64,000 nt of DNA. Source: Bacillota bacterium. GTDB lineage: Bacteria > Bacillota > Bacilli > Alicyclobacillales > SLC66. Positions 1 through 8,285 of the stretch are shown here, in pieces (position 1 is the stretch's first letter; each line of letters begins with the position of its first letter). Both the position numbers and the translations under genes were made by a program. The DNA lies in the NCBI GenBank assembly GCA_026627345.1, contig JAPNUP010000010.1, positions 39,999-103,998 on the forward strand. The letters are read 5' to 3'. Below the pieces are notes generated by a model. That model was not told where the DNA came from. It saw only the letters and a program-made list of their open reading frames with translations, and ran no database searches.

Positions 1-88
1 GATTGCGTAGCCAGTAGTAATCGTCCGGACGCGAGTCGCCATGCAGTTCGTGAGGATGCGAAATACGTTTCGTCTTAGGTGGTTGCAA
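1..88 (-). CDS. S9 family peptidase (oligopeptidase B-like), N-terminal fragment
   Basis: Only the first 29 codons lie in the window; the gene runs off the left edge. The peptide contains HPHELHGDSRPDDYYWLRN, which matches the start of the beta-propeller of oligopeptidase B/prolyl oligopeptidases (HxxxxHGDxRxDxYYWLR). Family members are serine peptidases that cut short peptides, in oligopeptidase B after basic residues. A TTG start at 88 is chosen because GGAGGAGATC sits 91-101 on the minus strand at ideal spacing. An in-frame ATG at 103 would overlap that site. The gene is divergent from the Gfo/Idh gene. The catalytic triad is outside the window. Confidence 0.75.
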   Translation of the reverse strand, partial: MQPPKTKRISHPHELHGDSRPDDYYWLRN

Positions 89-243
89 TTGGATCTCCTC
101 CATATTTACCCGGGTGTATGCTGACCTTATATCATTTCGCCTCTCGGAGCAAGATTCCTGCTGTTTCCCCTCGGGCAATCCACCCGGCCGCTCAAAACTT
201 TGCTATCATACGAGATGAGTACAAAGTTTGGGGGAGTCGGAAA

Positions 244-1245
244 GTGGCGAATGAGAAACTTCGGTGGGGTGTGTTAGGATGCGCAGGCATTGCTATGCGG
301 TCAGTGATTCCTGGGATTTTGCGTTCACAGCGCGGGACTTTGGCGGCGATTGCTAGCCGCGATCTCGTGCGTGCGAAGGAGTGTGCAGCGCAGGTTGGCG
401 CGGCTAAAGCCTATGGCAGTTATGAAGCGTTACTTGCAGACCCTGAGATCGACGCAGTGTACATCCCGCTGCCAAATCATCTGCATCAACCTTGGACGAT
501 CCGGGCGGCACAGGCTGGAAAGCACATTTTATGTGAAAAGCCGCTTGCTTTGAATGCTACGCAAGCACAGGAAATGGTCGATGCTTGTGCAAAAGCAGGG
601 GTGCATCTCGCAGAGGCTTTTATGTATCGCCATCATCCGCGCTACGCGCAGATCAAGGCGATCATCGCTTCCGGCGAGATCGGGGACGTGCGCGGCGTTC
701 ACGCCACCTTCACCTTCAATAGCTCCGCCGTGACTGGACAATTCCGTCAAAATGTCGACATGGGCGGCGGCGCTTTATACGATATTGGCGTCTATCCGAT
801 TAGCGTTGCACGTTTGTTGCTGGACGCTGAACCAGAGGCAGCGACGGTGCATGCCCTTTTTTCCGAACGCCACGGAGGCGTGGACATGATGGCATCTGGC
901 TTGCTTGAATTCACAGGCGGTGTTGGTCTGACGTTTGACTGCGCGATGTGGGCGGCCTGGCGCAATACTTTGGAGGTATTGGGCACGGACGGGCGCATTG
1001 AAGTGCCATCCGCTTTTGTCTGCGATGTGGATCAGCCGAGTTCTTTTTATGTGGTCGGTGCGAGTGGACGACGCGAAGAAGTTTGCGAAGCAGTCGATCA
1101 GTTTGCGCTTGAAGTAGACGATATGGCGCGCGTGGTGCAAGACGGTGCTGCTCCGGCTTTTTCAGCGCAAGACGGCGTGGAAAACATGCGCGTACTGGAT
1201 GCGTGCTTGACTTCTGCACGCACGCGCACACGCGTGCAGATTTGA
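244..1245 (+). CDS. Gfo/Idh/MocA family oxidoreductase
   Basis: NAD(P)-dependent sugar or polyol dehydrogenase, 333 residues, usual family length. The N-terminal Rossmann fold opens with LRWGVLGCAGIA (GxGxxG variant GCAGIA). The signature CEKPLALN near residue 100 carries the conserved Lys, and the C-terminal half has the usual alpha/beta domain with GGGALYDIGVYP. The open frame extends upstream to 79, but the GTG at 244 is chosen because GGGGGAG lies about eight bases before it and homology begins there. An aldo/keto reductase follows 33 bases downstream on the same strand, so the two probably act on the same sugar. The substrate cannot be read from sequence. Confidence 0.9.
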   Translation: MANEKLRWGVLGCAGIAMRSVIPGILRSQRGTLAAIASRDLVRAKECAAQVGAAKAYGSYEALLADPEIDAVYIPLPNHLHQPWTIRAAQAGKHILCEKPLALNATQAQEMVDACAKAGVHLAEAFMYRHHPRYAQIKAIIASGEIGDVRGVHATFTFNSSAVTGQFRQNVDMGGGALYDIGVYPISVARLLLDAEPEAATVHALFSERHGGVDMMASGLLEFTGGVGLTFDCAMWAAWRNTLEVLGTDGRIEVPSAFVCDVDQPSSFYVVGASGRREEVCEAVDQFALEVDDMARVVQDGAAPAFSAQDGVENMRVLDACLTSARTRTRVQI

Positions 1246-1278
1246 ATCTCATTTTAAAGAAAACGGGGCGGTGCTGAG

Positions 1279-2205
1279 ATGGAGTACATTACAATTGCAG
1301 GGCTCGACAAGAGTGTGTCACGGCTGATTATGGGCTCGGACTATTTTACACCGGATATTATGGACCGTATAAAAGACATCCTCGACGCCTACCTTGAGAT
1401 CGGCGGCAACGCCATTGATACGGCGCACATCTACGCAGGCGGTCAAAGTGAAGTGGCCATCGGTCAGTGGTTGACCGGCCGCAACCGTGACGACATCGTT
1501 CTTTTCACTAAAGGTGCACATCATGACGCCTCGGGCCCTAGGGTCAACAAAGCGGCAATCGATCACGACCTCTCGTGCAGTCTGGAGCGTCTGAAGACAG
1601 ACTACGTAGATTTATACGCTCTGCATCGGGACGATCCGAGTGTTGCGGTCGGCGAGATCGTCGAAGCGTTAAACGCACACATCGAAGCTGGACGGATTCG
1701 GGCGATCGGGGGTTCCAACTGGACACATGAACGCCTGCAAGAAGCCAATGACTATGCACTGGCGCACGGACTTCAAGGGTTTACTTTTAGCAGTCCCAAC
1801 TTGAGCCTAGCGAAAGCCAATGAGCCTTACTGGGCCGGCTGTGTCTCAGCCGATGAAAAGACCTGCGCCTGGCATCGGGCACACGCATTCCCGCTTCTGT
1901 CGTGGTCTTCTCAGGCGCGTGGCTTTTTCACCGGGCGCTACCGTCCTGAGGACCGCAGCGATGCAGATACTGTGCGCGTATTTTACAGCGACGCTAACTG
2001 GGAGCGCTTGTGGCGCGCAGAGAAACTTGCCAAGGAGCGCGGCGTGACTACGATTCAGATTGCGCTCGCTTACGTGTTGCAGCAACCTTTCCCTACCTGC
2101 GCGCTGATCGGCCCGCAAAACCGAGCTGAGATGCTGTCGTGCGGCGATGCGACGGAGATTCGTCTGACCCAGGCGGAACTGGATTGGTTGGACTTAACTG
2201 CCTGA
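1279..2205 (+). CDS. Aldo/keto reductase
   Basis: NAD(P)H-dependent aldo/keto reductase, 308 residues, TIM-barrel fold. Diagnostic pieces are GGNAIDTAHIYAGGQSE (catalytic Asp region with Tyr), the Lys strand IVLFTKG, DYVDLYALHRDD (catalytic His), the GGSNWTHERL strand, and a C-terminal cofactor-binding stretch TCALIGPQN. It starts 33 bases after the Gfo/Idh dehydrogenase, with a purine-rich site (GGTGCTGAG) before the ATG. The pair is probably one operon for oxidation/reduction of a sugar or inositol-like compound. The exact substrate is unknown. Confidence 0.9.
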   Translation: MEYITIAGLDKSVSRLIMGSDYFTPDIMDRIKDILDAYLEIGGNAIDTAHIYAGGQSEVAIGQWLTGRNRDDIVLFTKGAHHDASGPRVNKAAIDHDLSCSLERLKTDYVDLYALHRDDPSVAVGEIVEALNAHIEAGRIRAIGGSNWTHERLQEANDYALAHGLQGFTFSSPNLSLAKANEPYWAGCVSADEKTCAWHRAHAFPLLSWSSQARGFFTGRYRPEDRSDADTVRVFYSDANWERLWRAEKLAKERGVTTIQIALAYVLQQPFPTCALIGPQNRAEMLSCGDATEIRLTQAELDWLDLTA

Positions 2206-2332
2206 TCAGGGGTTCCAAACGCATGGATCATGGCACACCCTCACGGCCATGTAAATTTCGGGTTTGTACCTAGGGCGTGAGACAGGACTCCCGCATACCC
2301 TGTACAAAACGCGCAGGGTAGGGGGGCTGTGT

Positions 2333-2632
2333 ATGATTTCTAAAGCGGACCTGGCACGCTTTACTAAGGAACTCGGAGATTTCGACGCACGTCATGGAGC
2401 GGCTGTATTTCTCATCTTATTTGCACTCATCGGTCTGGATATCATGTCGATCAAGGACCCGAAAGCGCAGATGGCAGCTACGGCAGCCTGGTTGCCATGG
2501 GGGATCGTTTTCATCCTCGTGGGATTTTTCTTGGTAGGGCCGGAGCAAGATGCGTTGGCCATCGCTCGCTTTCAGGTCGCTGGCCAAGCGGGCAAATCCG
2601 GCGTACATGGATGCAGTCGTAATCCGGCGTAA
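2333..2632 (+). CDS. Small two-span membrane protein, unknown function
   Basis: 99 residues. Two hydrophobic segments are visible: about residues 22-38 (AAVFLILFALIGLDIM) and 56-72 (LPWGIVFILVGFFLV). The N-terminus is charged and soluble. The ATG at 2333 is chosen over the frame-opening codon at 2264 because AGGGGGGC lies about six bases upstream. It does not resemble a family I recognise. It ends 13 bases before the 3' end of the convergent mrfB gene. Confidence 0.55.
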   Translation: MISKADLARFTKELGDFDARHGAAVFLILFALIGLDIMSIKDPKAQMAATAAWLPWGIVFILVGFFLVGPEQDALAIARFQVAGQAGKSGVHGCSRNPA

Positions 2633-2645
2633 GTTGCTCACAGGG

Positions 2646-3944
2646 CTACATCTTCTCTGTGAGCCGACGGGCCAGGCGTTCGATACGCCGCGTGTGCGCG
2701 TGCAGATCAAAACGCGGCGATCTGCGTGTAAGGCGGCTGCGCTCACTGCACGCGGCAAGCGCAGCTTTTGCGTAGTGCATCGCTTTATCGTAGTCTTTGA
2801 TCTGATGCTCGTACAGTTTTGCGAGTTCCACATAGACGTCGATAGAGACAGGATGCTCTACGTCCGCGGCGCAGGCCTCCAACGCAACAATGGCACGGCG
2901 CCAGTCGCGCCTGCGCTTGGCGATCATACCGAGTGCCTGCGTAGCGCGCTGGCGCAAAGCGTGGGTGCTCTGTGCGATCGAATCGTAGCGAGCGGCGGCC
3001 GCTTCATCATCGCCGAGCGCCTCATACCACCGCGCGATGGCGAAGTGTTCTTCGTAGGTACCTGGCTGCGCGCCAAGCAGCAAGGTGGACAGGTGAATGT
3101 ATAGGGTAATGAGCGATAGTACGTCGATCTCGTTATGTGTCAATACGCCGGCGATCGCGCTTGGATCACCGCTGTGCAAGTAGTCAAAGTATAAAATCGG
3201 AGCCATGTACCCTGGCACATCGTGTTCGCGCGAGACGCCAAGCTTCTCGGGTTCGATCAACGAGAGGCGACAAGACTCTAGGTCTTCGCGCCATAGCCGG
3301 CGTGCACCGTGAAGCAAGTCGAAGTGGCCGAGTGCTGGAAGGGCTGGGACTGCACCTCGCAAAAGCGTGTGCCGTGTGCGCACCTGTGGCCAGTCGAACG
3401 ACTTTCCATTATAGGTGACCAAGTGCGTAATCGGCGCGAGGTCTCTGGCAAACGAGTGATATAGCGCGGTCTCGGCGTCAGGTGAGGGTAAAAAGTGTTG
3501 GCGCATCACCACGCCGTCTTGCGTGACGCGGGTGGTGCCAAGCAAAAAGATGGCATTGCCGACGCCGCCTTGTAGTCCTGTGGTTTCAGTGTCGAAGAAA
3601 AGCAGGTCCTCCGTCGCGAGACCATCTGCAGACAGAGGGTGAGCGATCCCCGCGTCTTGCCACCGAGCAATGGCCTCGTACAGTTGTCCGAATCGATAGT
3701 GCCCATGTTGATGCGTCAGCGGGTATATCCGCTCGCGTACGAAGACGGATTCTCCGGCAAATGCGTACGGCTGTGCGCCGAGCGCTTCCCACTGCCGATC
3801 GTGCGCAGATAAAGCAGTAGGGTCGGTGTGCGCTACAGAAGCCACTGTTTGCGATGCTCGTTCCACTTCTAGCTCGTCTCGCCGCTCTGTCTGCTCTAGG
3901 CTCATATGCGTGCGCATACGCGTCAATTTGTCCTTAAGCGACAT
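2646..3944 (-). CDS. mrfB: MrfB-like DnaQ-family exonuclease (YprB)
   Basis: 432 residues. The ribonuclease H-like exonuclease core shows LLFFDTETTGL (first acidic DxE motif), ITHLVTYNGKSFDWPQV (second Asp) and THNEIDVLSLITLY (last Asp), followed by a helical TPR-like C-terminus. In Bacillus subtilis, MrfB (YprB) works with the helicase MrfA in a UvrA-independent repair path for mitomycin C adducts. The ATG at 3944 has AAGGAGGG directly upstream, inside the end of mrfA; the two genes overlap by 11 bases, which implies translational coupling. The family identity is secure; the repair role here is carried over from B. subtilis. Confidence 0.85.
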   Translation of the reverse strand: MSLKDKLTRMRTHMSLEQTERRDELEVERASQTVASVAHTDPTALSAHDRQWEALGAQPYAFAGESVFVRERIYPLTHQHGHYRFGQLYEAIARWQDAGIAHPLSADGLATEDLLFFDTETTGLQGGVGNAIFLLGTTRVTQDGVVMRQHFLPSPDAETALYHSFARDLAPITHLVTYNGKSFDWPQVRTRHTLLRGAVPALPALGHFDLLHGARRLWREDLESCRLSLIEPEKLGVSREHDVPGYMAPILYFDYLHSGDPSAIAGVLTHNEIDVLSLITLYIHLSTLLLGAQPGTYEEHFAIARWYEALGDDEAAAARYDSIAQSTHALRQRATQALGMIAKRRRDWRRAIVALEACAADVEHPVSIDVYVELAKLYEHQIKDYDKAMHYAKAALAACSERSRLTRRSPRFDLHAHTRRIERLARRLTEKM

Positions 3945-6216
3945 GCCGTGGCCCTCCTTGAGCCAGACGAGCCAAGGAGGCCGCGAGTGCTTTGTCACCT
4001 GCTCCGGAGACGCCAATGCAGGCGGGACACCCGGCCTCACAGGGACAAGCTGCGATCAGTGTTTCTGCCTGCACGAGCAAGGTGTGCATCTCGCGAAAGA
4101 CCTGATCACTCAGGCCTACGCCGCCCGGGTAGCGATCATAGAGAAAGATGGTGGGTTCGCCTGAGTGAACGGCTTTTCGTTGCGGTACGACATGCAAGTC
4201 GGCCGGATCGCACATGACAAAGAGCGGGGCCACGTGTTGCAAGACATGCGCGAGTCCGATGAGCCCGCGCTCCACGTCTTCTGGGCCAAGCGAGGCGAGC
4301 AGTGGCTCGGAGAAGCTGATCCAGGCCGCGCTTGTGTGCAGTTCCTCCTCAGGCAAGTGAATCGGCCCCGACCCGATATTCTCATGTGTTTCAAACTTGA
4401 TCTTCTTGAAGATCGTCGCCATAGCGTGTACAGAGACCTCGCCGAAAGCCCACCGGGTCTCGTCTTGCGCACGGGATTCGTCCTCTGTCAGTACCTTCAG
4501 TTGTACCGCAAGATTGGCGTCTGTGTAGTAGTCGACTTGGACTTCTCTGACATACGCCTTCTTCTCCTCATAGTCGAGCTTCTCGACTTGAAACTGAGCC
4601 CCTTGATGCAAGTATATGGCTTCTTCATGTAACAGCGTGAGGGAACTGAATCGATCCATCTCACCGAGTACGCGTTCCTGTCCGCGCTCGCTGATGTCCA
4701 CGATCACAACGTTTTCTTGCGACGCGGAGCGCAGACTGATGTTGTGAGCGGGAAATGAATCATTCATCCAAAACCACTTGCCTCGCACATGATGCAATAC
4801 TTGCTCGTCGGTCAGGTATTCAAGAATTTCCTGCACCTGCGCATGGCCGAACAGGTCTCCTTGAGCGAAAGGAAGTTCATAAGCGGCACACTTCAAGTGG
4901 TCGACCAAGATGATCAGGTTGTCCGGGTTGATCCGCGCCGATTCCGGGCTACGGTCAAAGAAATACTCCGGGTGTTGCATAACGTACTGATCCATCGGGG
5001 TCGAACTGCCGACAAGCACGACGACCGACTCGCCTTGCCTGCGCCCGGCGCGCCCTGCTTGCTGCCACGTGCTTGCGATCGAACCTGGATAACCGGTGAC
5101 GACGCAGGCTTGTAGTTGTCCGATGTCAACGCCGAGTTCGAGTGCGTTTGTGCTGACGACGCCGAGAATGTCTCCTTGGCGAAGCCCCCGTTCGATCTCT
5201 CGACGCTCACTCGGCAAATACCCGCCGCGATAGCCGCGAATAGAGCGTGGACCGAGTCGGCGCCGAATCAGTTCTTGTAAATAGGTGAGGATGATCTCCA
5301 CACGTACGCGACTGCGCGCGAAGATGATTGTCTGAATACCGTTTGCCAAGAAGGTAGACGCGATGTCTCGCGCTTCAAGCGTGGCGCTGCGGCGAATGTT
5401 CAACTGTTCGTTGACCACCGGCGGATTGTAAAACACGAAGTGCTTCCTGCCCGTAGGCGCCCCGCTTTGATCGATCAAGACCATCTGCTCTTCTGTGAGG
5501 TGTTGCGCCAGTTCCTGTGGATTAGCGATCGTAGCAGACGTGCAGATAAATTGTGGATGACTGCCGTAAAAAGCGCAGATGCGTTTGAGGCGGCGAATCA
5601 CGTTGGCCACATGGCTACCGAAAACGCCGCGATAGGTATGTAACTCGTCGATCACGACGAAACGCAGATGCTCAAAAAAGGACACCCACTTCGTGTGGTG
5701 AGGCAAAATGGCACTGTGTAGCATGTCTGGATTGGTGATCACGATATGGCCAGCCTGGCGGACGAGCTGACGCACGGCCGAAGGCGTGTCCCCGTCATAC
5801 GTCTCTGACTTGACGGAGAGCCCAGTGGCCCTGATCAGATCGTGCAACTCGGTCTTCTGATCCTGCGCCAAAGCTTTCGTAGGAAACAGGTAGAGCGAAC
5901 GCGCTTGTGGATCTTCCGATAGTGTCTGCAGGATAGGTAGGTGATAGCACAGGCTCTTGCCAGAGGCAGTCGGCGTGACAGCGACGATGTTTCGTCCACC
6001 TCTGACGTGATCGAATGCTTTAGCCTGGTGGGTGTATAAAGAGGGAATACCGCGCGCTGTCAATGCGTCTGTGATGCGACCATCGAGAGCAGGTGGAAAT
6101 GGCACTGTCTGCGCCGAGCGTGGCTCAATCGTGCGCCAGTGCGACAGATTGCCCTTCCACCGCTCGGCTGTGCGAAAATCGTCCAAAACTTGTGCGAGAG
6201 ATCGTTTACCCAGCAT
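3934..6216 (-). CDS. mrfA: MrfA-like DEAD/DEAH-box helicase with zinc-binding C-terminus (YprA)
   Basis: 760 residues. Helicase motif I is TPTASGKS, motif II is IDELH, motif III SATI, and motif VI QQAGRAGRRQG. The C-terminal DUF1998-type region ends with CPCEAGCPACIG, the four-cysteine zinc cluster conserved in MrfA/YprA. The known B. subtilis protein is a 3'-5' DNA helicase needed for mitomycin repair together with MrfB. ATG 6216 is preferred over ATG 6237 because GGAAGGTGAG lies four to five bases upstream of 6216. Its stop overlaps the mrfB start, so the two form an operon. Confidence 0.9.
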   Translation of the reverse strand: MLGKRSLAQVLDDFRTAERWKGNLSHWRTIEPRSAQTVPFPPALDGRITDALTARGIPSLYTHQAKAFDHVRGGRNIVAVTPTASGKSLCYHLPILQTLSEDPQARSLYLFPTKALAQDQKTELHDLIRATGLSVKSETYDGDTPSAVRQLVRQAGHIVITNPDMLHSAILPHHTKWVSFFEHLRFVVIDELHTYRGVFGSHVANVIRRLKRICAFYGSHPQFICTSATIANPQELAQHLTEEQMVLIDQSGAPTGRKHFVFYNPPVVNEQLNIRRSATLEARDIASTFLANGIQTIIFARSRVRVEIILTYLQELIRRRLGPRSIRGYRGGYLPSERREIERGLRQGDILGVVSTNALELGVDIGQLQACVVTGYPGSIASTWQQAGRAGRRQGESVVVLVGSSTPMDQYVMQHPEYFFDRSPESARINPDNLIILVDHLKCAAYELPFAQGDLFGHAQVQEILEYLTDEQVLHHVRGKWFWMNDSFPAHNISLRSASQENVVIVDISERGQERVLGEMDRFSSLTLLHEEAIYLHQGAQFQVEKLDYEEKKAYVREVQVDYYTDANLAVQLKVLTEDESRAQDETRWAFGEVSVHAMATIFKKIKFETHENIGSGPIHLPEEELHTSAAWISFSEPLLASLGPEDVERGLIGLAHVLQHVAPLFVMCDPADLHVVPQRKAVHSGEPTIFLYDRYPGGVGLSDQVFREMHTLLVQAETLIAACPCEAGCPACIGVSGAGDKALAASLARLAQGGPRHVA

Positions 6217-6276
6217 GCGCTCACCTTCCCAACCCATTATACGAATGGATGTTCGGAAAGTAAATGCTAGATTCGT

Positions 6277-6708
6277 CTACTTCGCAAACAGCGCTAGGTA
6301 CTCGCCGTACCCCTCGCGCTCCAGATCTTCCTTCGCGACAAAGCGCAGGGCAGCTGAGTTGATGCAGTATCGGAGCCCACCGAGTTCCTGCGGGCCGTCG
6401 TCGAATACGTGTCCGAGATGTGAGTCGGCTGTCTGACTGCGCACCTCTGTACGTACCATGCCGTGAGTGAAATCACCTTTTTCGATCACCTCATCCGCTG
6501 CAAGTGGCTTGGCAAAACTCGGCCAGCCACACCCGGAGTCGAATTTATCGAGAGAGGAAAACAGGGGTTTGCCTGATACGATGTCCACGTATAGTCCTTC
6601 GCCGTGATGATCCCAGAACTCATTGCGAAATGGCGGCTCTGTAGCGCTGTTTTGCGTCACTTCGTACTGCATCGGCGTCAATCGGTTCTTCAGATCTTCC
6701 TGTGTCAT
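6277..6708 (-). CDS. msrB: Peptide methionine (R)-S-oxide reductase MsrB
   Basis: 143 residues. Reduces the R epimer of methionine sulfoxide in proteins. Diagnostic stretches are [34 protein letters not shown], and the catalytic [11 protein letters not shown] with the active-site Cys. The two CxxC zinc pairs seen in some MsrB proteins are absent; a Cys in SGCGWP may be the resolving residue. A second ATG at 6723 lies one base after the isomerase stop, but only the ATG at 6708 has a GGAG site at good spacing. It is the last gene of an isomerase-msrB operon. The msrA gene is elsewhere, at 15841. Confidence 0.93.
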   Translation of the reverse strand: MTQEDLKNRLTPMQYEVTQNSATEPPFRNEFWDHHGEGLYVDIVSGKPLFSSLDKFDSGCGWPSFAKPLAADEVIEKGDFTHGMVRTEVRSQTADSHLGHVFDDGPQELGGLRYCINSAALRFVAKEDLEREGYGEYLALFAK

Positions 6709-6724
6709 CTCTGTCAACTCCATT

Positions 6725-7624
6725 TTACAAGATTGTACGCTTCACGACCGCTTTCACTCGCTCAATCCCGGCCCACTCGTCTCCGGGACCGTCGTATACG
6801 ATTGTGACAGGCCCATCAAAGCGAGCTTCTACTAACAAGTCGAGACAACTGCGAAGTTCTTTCTCATCCGGCATGCCGAAAGCGTCATAGTAACCTTTGG
6901 CATGCACCTCGATCGCCCGTGGCAGGATACGCGCCAATTCAGTCATCTTCACGGGATTGGGAAAGTTGCCAAAATCGGCGATGAGCCCGAGCTCCCCATT
7001 GCACGCATCCAAGAGATACAGGCAATTGTCAGCTGTAGACGCGAGTGATCGAAAATTCTCCGTGACCACGCCCACACCGCGCGCATCCGCATAATCAATC
7101 AGATGCTTCAAAGCGTCCGCGCTGCGCGCCAGGGCTGCGTGGTCATCAGCCGCCGCTTCTCCTGCGACCACGCGAACACGTTTGGCGCCGACACGCGCCG
7201 CGACGTCAATCCACTCTTCGATAAATGCCACATCGGCCGTGCGTCGCCCTGCGTCACGATGGCTGATATCCCCATAATCGATAAGCAACGTGTCAAAGGA
7301 TACTTTTGCTTCGCGAAACTTTTGCTTCAAGGTATTCAAATATTCGGGAGCCGTCGCGGGAAAGTGAAAGTGGCAAATGTCGAGGCTCTCGATCTCATGG
7401 CTAGAGGCAAGACTCGGCAAGTCGGTCAAGTCGTGCAGGCTCGGCTGAGTGACCGTTTCGGTGAAGATGGACTCGGTGTCAGCATCCCACTTGGTGAGCC
7501 GCAGTGGTCCCAAACTACGATGCAGACTCCAGCTGGTCAATGATATAGATGGTGACATGGTGCTCTCGCACCACCGTCTACGGGAAGAATAAGCGGCTGT
7601 CGCCGGTATTCCGAGATAGGACAA
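6725..7624 (-). CDS. Sugar phosphate isomerase/epimerase (xylose isomerase-like TIM barrel)
   Basis: 299 residues from a TTG start. TIM-barrel family seen in IolE, IolI, hydroxypyruvate isomerase and endonuclease IV. Metal-ligand strands are visible: GVVTENF (Glu), [11 protein letters not shown] (Asp), AIEVHAKGY (His) and [20 protein letters not shown] at 7634-7639 is nine bases before TTG 7624, while the ATG at 7666 has no such site. The first 22 or so codons read through a repeat also found at 15765. An in-frame ATG at 7558 ([12 protein letters not shown]) is where family homology begins and may be the ancestral start. The msrB gene follows immediately. Confidence 0.8.
   Translation of the reverse strand: MSYLGIPATAAYSSRRRWCESTMSPSISLTSWSLHRSLGPLRLTKWDADTESIFTETVTQPSLHDLTDLPSLASSHEIESLDICHFHFPATAPEYLNTLKQKFREAKVSFDTLLIDYGDISHRDAGRRTADVAFIEEWIDVAARVGAKRVRVVAGEAAADDHAALARSADALKHLIDYADARGVGVVTENFRSLASTADNCLYLLDACNGELGLIADFGNFPNPVKMTELARILPRAIEVHAKGYYDAFGMPDEKELRSCLDLLVEARFDGPVTIVYDGPGDEWAGIERVKAVVKRTIL
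7551..7620. repeat. Hairpin-rich repeat, copy A
   Basis: About 70 bases that match 15765-15833 at most positions. It begins GGTGACATGGTGC and contains two stem-loops: GGTGC-TCTC-GCACC and CGGC-TGTC-GCCG. The stems are the same in both copies while the loops differ (TCTC against TTAC; TGTC against TA), which suggests selection on structure. This copy lies inside the 5' coding part of the minus-strand isomerase. It could be the end of an IS200/IS605-type element or a small intergenic repeat; no transposase is nearby. Confidence 0.6.
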
Positions 7625-7728
7625 CGGATATCGCCTCCTGAGGATCCTGTGACCTGAGATCGTCATGGAACTATAGTAGCATACCGCGGCGTTGGCACCG
7701 ACGCCAAGTGTTGCTTTCCAATTTATTG

Positions 7729-7757
7729 TTGCTTTCGTAGAGACCAGCCCATATGAT
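7729..7757 (+). promoter_or_regulatory. Sigma-A-type promoter for the nfeD-SPFH operon
   Basis: A -35 hexamer TTGCTT at 7729-7734 and a -10 hexamer TATGAT at 7752-7757 are separated by exactly 17 bases. Transcription would begin near 7764. That is downstream of the frame's first ATG at 7753, so this ATG cannot be used and the GTG at 7798 is favoured. Confidence 0.6.
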
Positions 7758-7797
7758 AGAAGGAGAAGGTTCTACTTTCCTTCGGGGGGTGTACAAG

Positions 7798-8253
7798 GTG
7801 AGCCCTTGGATCTGGTTTGGGTTGGCTTTGGTGCTCGGTATCATCGAACTCATGAGCACGACCTTTATTTTATTATGGGTAGCCATCGCTGCAGTTGTCA
7901 CGGGGTTACTCAGTTTCCCCATGCATTTTTTTGACTGGCAGCTGATCGTCTTTGTCGTCCTGTCGGTTGTTCTTCTTATGATGACCCGACCTCTCGTCAA
8001 ACGTTGGCGAAGTGCGGGTTCTTCGACGTACCGCTCTAGTGTACAGGATTTGGAGGGCAAGGAAGGCGTCGTGATGGCGCGCATCGCGAATGGGCAGGCA
8101 GGGATGGTTCGCATCGAAGGACAGGTCTGGAGTGCGCGCGCCCATCATCCAGAGCAAGTGTTTGAACGAGGCGAGACAGTATGCGTTCGCGAGGCTGACG
8201 GCGTTTATCTGCAAGTCGAGCGCATGCACAGACAAGACGAGAACGGGAATTAA
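7798..8253 (+). CDS. NfeD family membrane protein
   Basis: 151 residues. N-terminal hydrophobic helices (WIWFGLALVLGIIELMS, FILLWVAIAAVVTGLLS, WQLIVFVVLSVVLLMM) are followed by a C-terminal OB-fold of about 60 residues beginning at GKEGVVMARI. This is the short NfeD type that partners with SPFH/stomatin proteins, and an SPFH gene follows 32 bases downstream. The GTG at 7798 is preceded by GGGGGG at suitable spacing. The known role of such pairs is membrane microdomain organisation and membrane protein quality control. Confidence 0.85.
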   Translation: MSPWIWFGLALVLGIIELMSTTFILLWVAIAAVVTGLLSFPMHFFDWQLIVFVVLSVVLLMMTRPLVKRWRSAGSSTYRSSVQDLEGKEGVVMARIANGQAGMVRIEGQVWSARAHHPEQVFERGETVCVREADGVYLQVERMHRQDENGN

Positions 8254-8285
8254 AAGTCAGTCATCTTATTCACGGGGGTGTTCCT

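Noticed and set aside
2296..2320. TACCCTG/CAGGGTA inverted repeat before the small membrane protein
   Set aside because: Long loop, no T-run and no link to a known regulator; too weak to call.
7753..7797. ATG 7753 as start of the NfeD protein
   Set aside because: It lies within the -10 region of the likely promoter and has no ribosome site.
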